A stretch of 60,965 nt of DNA from Aestuariicoccus sp032586235 (GTDB lineage Bacteria; Pseudomonadota; Alphaproteobacteria; Rhodobacterales; Rhodobacteraceae), in assembly GCF_032586235.1 (NCBI RefSeq), contig NZ_JAWHTD010000025.1:1-60965 (forward strand), in the 5' to 3' direction. Shown here piece after piece: positions 58,182 to 60,965 of the stretch. Made by a program: the position numbers and the translations under genes. Under the pieces are notes generated by a model, which did no database searches, was not told the DNA's origin, and saw only the letters and a program-made list of their open reading frames with translations. The stretch's first letter is position 1, and each line of letters begins with the position of its first letter.

Positions 58182-60092
58182 ATGTCCGATTTCCACATCC
58201 GCACCGAGGGCCGCGCCGGCCGCATCACGCTGACCCGTCCCAAGGCGCTGAACGCGCTGACCTACGACATGTGCCTGGCGATCCACGCGGCACTCCTCAG
58301 CTGGCGCGAGGACCCCGAGGTCGCGCTGGTCCTGATAGACGCGACCGGTGACAAGGCCTTCTGCGCGGGCGGCGACATCGCCGAGATGTACGCCACCGGC
58401 ACCGCGGGCGATTACGGCTATGGCCAGAAGTTCTGGCGCGACGAGTACCGCATGAACGCGCTCATCGCCGAATATCCCAAGCCCGTCGTCAGCTTCCTTC
58501 AGGGCTTTACCATGGGCGGCGGCGTCGGCGTGGGCTGTCACGGCAGCCACCGCATCGTCGGCGACAGCAGCCTCATTGCCATGCCCGAATGCGGCATCGG
58601 GCTGGTGCCGGATGTGGGCGGCTCTTGCCTTCTGGCCCGCGCGCCGGGGCGGCTGGGCGAATACCTCGGCCTGACGGCGGCGCGGATGGGTCCGGCGGAT
58701 GCGATCCTCGCGGGCTTCGCCGACCGTTACGTCCCCGAAGCCGACTGGCCCTCGCTGATCGCGGCGCTCTGCGGCAGCGGCGACGCGGCCCTGATCCCCG
58801 AGACCGCGCCCCCCACCGGCACGCTGGCCGATCTGCAACCGCAGATCGACACGCTCTTCGGCGGCGAAACCCTGCGCGACATCATCAACCTGCTTGAGCA
58901 ATCGGGCAGCGACTTTGCCCAGGGCGCGCTCAAGGCGATGGGGCGCAATAGCCCCCTCTCGATGGCCTGCACGCTGGAAGTCCTGCACCGTCTGCGGCAA
59001 GGAACGCCGACGATCCGCAAGGCGCTCGAGCTCGAGTACCGCTTCACCCACCGCGCGATGGAGCATGGCGACTTTCTCGAAGGCATCCGCGCCGCGATCA
59101 TCGACAAGGACCGCAACCCCAAGTGGCGCCATGGCGGCACTGTCCCGGCGGCGGACATGTCGCGTATGCTGCGGCCGGTGACGGGTGAGAAACTGACATT
59201 CGAAGAGGAGGAGACCGCCATGCAGATCGGATTCATCGGGCTTGGCAACATGGGCGCGCCGATGGCCGCCAACCTGATCGCCGCAGGCCACAAGGTCACG
59301 GGGTTCGACGTGGCCGGCGTCACGGTCGAGGGCGCGACCATGGCCGGCACCGCGGCCGAGGCCGCGGCGGGCGCGGATGTGGTCATCACCATGCTGCCAA
59401 ACGGCGCGATCCTGCGCGCCGTGGCAGACGAGGTGATCCCGGCGATGAAACCGGGGGCAGTGCTGCTCGATTGCTCGACGGTCGACGTGGCGTCGGCCCG
59501 AGCGGTGGCCGAAAAGGCGCACGCCGCGGGGCTGGGTGCGCTCGACGCGCCTGTCTCGGGCGGCATCGGCGGCGCGGCGGCGGGCACGCTTACCTTTATG
59601 GTGGGCGGCGACGACGCGGCCTTCGCCACCGCCAAGCCGCTTTTCGACATCATGGGCCAGAAGGCGGTGCATTGCGGCCCGGCGGGCAACGGACAGGCGG
59701 CCAAGATCTGCAACAACATGATCCTCGGCGTCACAATGATCGCCACCTGCGAGGCCTTCGCGCTGGCCGACAAGCTGGGCCTTTCGCGCGAGGCGATGTT
59801 CGACGTGGTCAGCACCTCTTCGGGCTATTCCTGGTCGATGAACGCCTATTGCCCTGCCCCCGGCGTCGGCCCGACCTCTCCGGCGGACAACGATTACAAA
59901 CCCGGCTTCGCCGCCGAACTGATGCTCAAGGACCTCGGCCTCTCGCAAGAGGCCGCCGAGGCCGCCGATGCCGACACCCCCATGGGTCACGCCGCGCTCG
60001 AGCTCTACCGCCGCTTCGTCGAGGACGAAGATGGCAAGGGCCGCGATTTTAGCGCCATGCTGCCGAGGTTCGAGAAACGCTCGCGGAGTTGA
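58182..60092 (+). CDS. mmsB: Fused 3-hydroxyisobutyryl-CoA hydrolase / 3-hydroxyisobutyrate dehydrogenase
   Basis: 636 residues. Residues 1-346 are a crotonase-fold hydrolase (FCAGGDIAEMY; MPECGIGLVPDVGG with the HIBCH catalytic Glu and Asp). Residues 347-636 are a complete MmsB: MQIGFIGLGNMGAPMAANL Rossmann start, DAPVSGGIGGAAAGTL, and the catalytic Lys in GQAAKICNNMI. Two successive valine-pathway steps are thus in one frame. The joint (LTFEEEETA) is encoded by AGAGGAGGAG just before an in-frame ATG at 59220, an intact ribosome site, so MmsB may also be made alone. Separate genes are usual; the stop seems lost. Symbol refers to the second half. Confidence 0.85.
   Translation: MSDFHIRTEGRAGRITLTRPKALNALTYDMCLAIHAALLSWREDPEVALVLIDATGDKAFCAGGDIAEMYATGTAGDYGYGQKFWRDEYRMNALIAEYPKPVVSFLQGFTMGGGVGVGCHGSHRIVGDSSLIAMPECGIGLVPDVGGSCLLARAPGRLGEYLGLTAARMGPADAILAGFADRYVPEADWPSLIAALCGSGDAALIPETAPPTGTLADLQPQIDTLFGGETLRDIINLLEQSGSDFAQGALKAMGRNSPLSMACTLEVLHRLRQGTPTIRKALELEYRFTHRAMEHGDFLEGIRAAIIDKDRNPKWRHGGTVPAADMSRMLRPVTGEKLTFEEEETAMQIGFIGLGNMGAPMAANLIAAGHKVTGFDVAGVTVEGATMAGTAAEAAAGADVVITMLPNGAILRAVADEVIPAMKPGAVLLDCSTVDVASARAVAEKAHAAGLGALDAPVSGGIGGAAAGTLTFMVGGDDAAFATAKPLFDIMGQKAVHCGPAGNGQAAKICNNMILGVTMIATCEAFALADKLGLSREAMFDVVSTSSGYSWSMNAYCPAPGVGPTSPADNDYKPGFAAELMLKDLGLSQEAAEAADADTPMGHAALELYRRFVEDEDGKGRDFSAMLPRFEKRSRS
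59205..59222 (+). promoter_or_regulatory. Internal ribosome site and start for MmsB
   Basis: GAGGAGGAGACCGCC immediately precedes ATG (59220-59222), in frame with the upstream hydrolase. It gives a 290-residue MmsB of normal length starting MQIGFIGLG. Confidence 0.65.
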
Positions 60093-60160
60093 TCTGCGTC
60101 ATGGCCCCCGATCCCGGAACCTGTCAGCGTTCCGACACGCTTTGTTGAAAGGGGGAAGAC

Positions 60161-60364
60161 ATGTTTGAGAAGAACATGGGAAAGACCGACCGCATGATCC
60201 GCGCGGTTTTGGGCGTGGTGCTGCTGATCCTGGCCTTCGCGTCGCTGTCCGGCGGCTGGGCCTGGATCGCCGGGATCGTCGGCATCGTCATGCTGGCCAC
60301 CGCCGCCATGGGCTCCTGCCCGCCCTACAGCCTGCTCGGCATCAACACGGGCAAGAACGACTGA
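60161..60364 (+). CDS. DUF2892 membrane protein
   Basis: 67 residues. Two hydrophobic helices (RAVLGVVLLILAFASLSGG; WAWIAGIVGIVMLATAAMG) and CPPYSLLGINT, the typical DUF2892 (YgaP-like transmembrane) pattern with N-terminal NMGKTDRMIR. Function unknown; relatives are sometimes fused to rhodanese domains. AAAGGGGG precedes the ATG. Confidence 0.9.
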   Translation: MFEKNMGKTDRMIRAVLGVVLLILAFASLSGGWAWIAGIVGIVMLATAAMGSCPPYSLLGINTGKND

Positions 60365-60476
60365 CCCGATCGACTTGGCGGCATTTCGCCGACCGCCCCC
60401 GCGCGTTCGGAACGGTGCGGACGGGGGGTGCGTTTCGCGTACATAATCGTTGAAACGACAGACAAGGACGACCGCC

Positions 60477-60782
60477 ATGCACCGCTTTTTCCTGACCTGC
60501 GCCGCAGCGCTTGCCCTCGCCGCTCCGGTTGCGGCCGCGCCCAAGGATTGCCCGCCGGGATTGGCCAAGAAATCGCCGTCCTGCGTGCCGCCGGGGCAAG
60601 CCAAGCGCTATGGCGTGGGCGAGCGTATCGGAGGCGAGTACCGTGTGATCCGCGATCCGGGCCGCTGGGACCTGGATCCCGACAGCACCTATTACCGTGT
60701 CGGCGATTTCGTCTATCGCGTCGACCGCGAAACGCGCGAAGTGCTCGACCTGATCGGCGCCGTGGCGGCGGTGCTGGACTAA
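60477..60782 (+). CDS. Small secreted protein, RcnB-like
   Basis: 101 residues from the ATG at 60477 (AAGGA upstream). A signal peptide (MHRFFLTCAAALALAAPVAAA) is followed by CPPGLAKKSPSCVPPGQAKR, a proline/lysine motif common in small periplasmic proteins of this group, and a C-terminal strand-rich part (STYYRVGDFVYRVDRETREV) like RcnB. Two cysteines may bond. Function unknown. The 106 bases after it (60783-60888) show no gene. Confidence 0.78.
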   Translation: MHRFFLTCAAALALAAPVAAAPKDCPPGLAKKSPSCVPPGQAKRYGVGERIGGEYRVIRDPGRWDLDPDSTYYRVGDFVYRVDRETREVLDLIGAVAAVLD

Positions 60783-60888
60783 GCCGCTACTCCGCCAGCC
60801 ACCCGGCGCGTTCGTCGCTGGTTTCAGACAGGCACGGACTTTCCTGGGTCTGCATAATCGAATAACGGCGGCTCCCGCAGAGAGAATT

Positions 60889-60965
60889 CTAAAGCGTCAT
60901 CCTTGAAATCTGAATCGATGGGATTTCCACGTGCCGGATTTTGTGATTCACCATATGTGGAGGTG
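60889..60965. repeat. Right terminal inverted repeat (end of an insertion sequence)
   Basis: Reverse complement of positions 1-77 with one mismatch. It begins with CTAA (60889-60892), matching the outer four bases of the left copy, then AGCGTCATCC. Probably the outer end of a second IS copy whose body lies beyond the window. Confidence 0.75.

Noticed and set aside
56925..59990. A 1021-codon open frame antisense to the valine genes.
   Set aside because: It mirrors two well-supported coding regions and shows no recognisable protein motif.
1..60965. A giant composite transposon flanked by inverted IS copies.
   Set aside because: The interior is mostly housekeeping genes (recA, alaS, guaB, fabH, argS) in normal order; two independent IS copies at contig ends explain the repeats better.

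Overview
The window looks like a chromosomal segment of a marine Roseobacter-group alphaproteobacterium (Rhodobacterales). The evidence is the high G+C content, the protein sequences, a CckA hybrid kinase, a GTTC-N7-GTTC SOS box at recA, a TTAA-N7-TTAA CtrA box at cckA, and gene orders such as dgt/argS/SPOR/nagZ/scpA/scpB and rpmF-plsX-fabH-ihfA-merR. Both ends carry the same 77-bp sequence in inverted orientation (one mismatch). The window is therefore probably a whole assembly contig that stops inside two copies of one insertion sequence.

Layout. 0-5 kb: DUF1330 gene, alaS, recA with an SOS box, and a small sulfotransferase. 5-10 kb: cckA with a CtrA box, an RsmB-type RNA methyltransferase and guaB. 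10-15.5 kb: GFA-family gene, agmatinase-family gene next to a possible IS481 relic, a class III CoA-transferase, and a RACo-like ferredoxin/ASKHA protein. 15.5-17.1 kb: tRNA-Gly(CCC) followed by a 1.46-kb AT-rich islet bounded by a repeat of the tRNA 3' end and holding a damaged TM2 gene. 17.1-28.5 kb: HDAC-family gene, AbrB-type transporter, ABC-F ATPase, OlsB-like acyltransferase, BamE-like lipoprotein, DUF177, rpmF, plsX, fabH, ihfA, MerR regulator, tRNA-Pro(GGG), dCTP deaminase. 28.5-38.7 kb (minus strand): small basic protein, membrane protein plus diguanylate cyclase, scpB, scpA, nagZ, SPOR protein, argS, antiporter, dgt. 38.8-42 kb: A-type Fe-S carrier, exonuclease III, bolA, CGFS glutaredoxin, zapA and a coiled-coil partner.

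42-50 kb is a central-carbon block: transketolase, DUF808 protein, a GapB-like gap, a PepSY/cytochrome b/membrane-LuxR operon, a 47-residue membrane peptide, and a second, NAD-type gap. Both gap promoters carry palindromes like those bound by the LacI-type regulator CceR. Two tandem DUF1127 genes and coaD follow.

50-60 kb: CBS protein, a LysR regulator divergent from mmsA with paired operators between them, a YbdK ligase, a secreted CxxCH protein, and then isobutyryl-CoA dehydrogenase followed by one ORF that joins 3-hydroxyisobutyryl-CoA hydrolase to 3-hydroxyisobutyrate dehydrogenase. With mmsA these make a nearly complete valine degradation route from isobutyryl-CoA to propionyl-CoA.

No CRISPR array, phage module, toxin-antitoxin pair or defence island is visible. 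The most unusual points are the fused valine-pathway ORF, the islet with its decayed TM2 gene, the inverted IS ends, and the redox-type operon with a membrane-anchored LuxR regulator. Family names come from motif recognition by eye; no database search was run.
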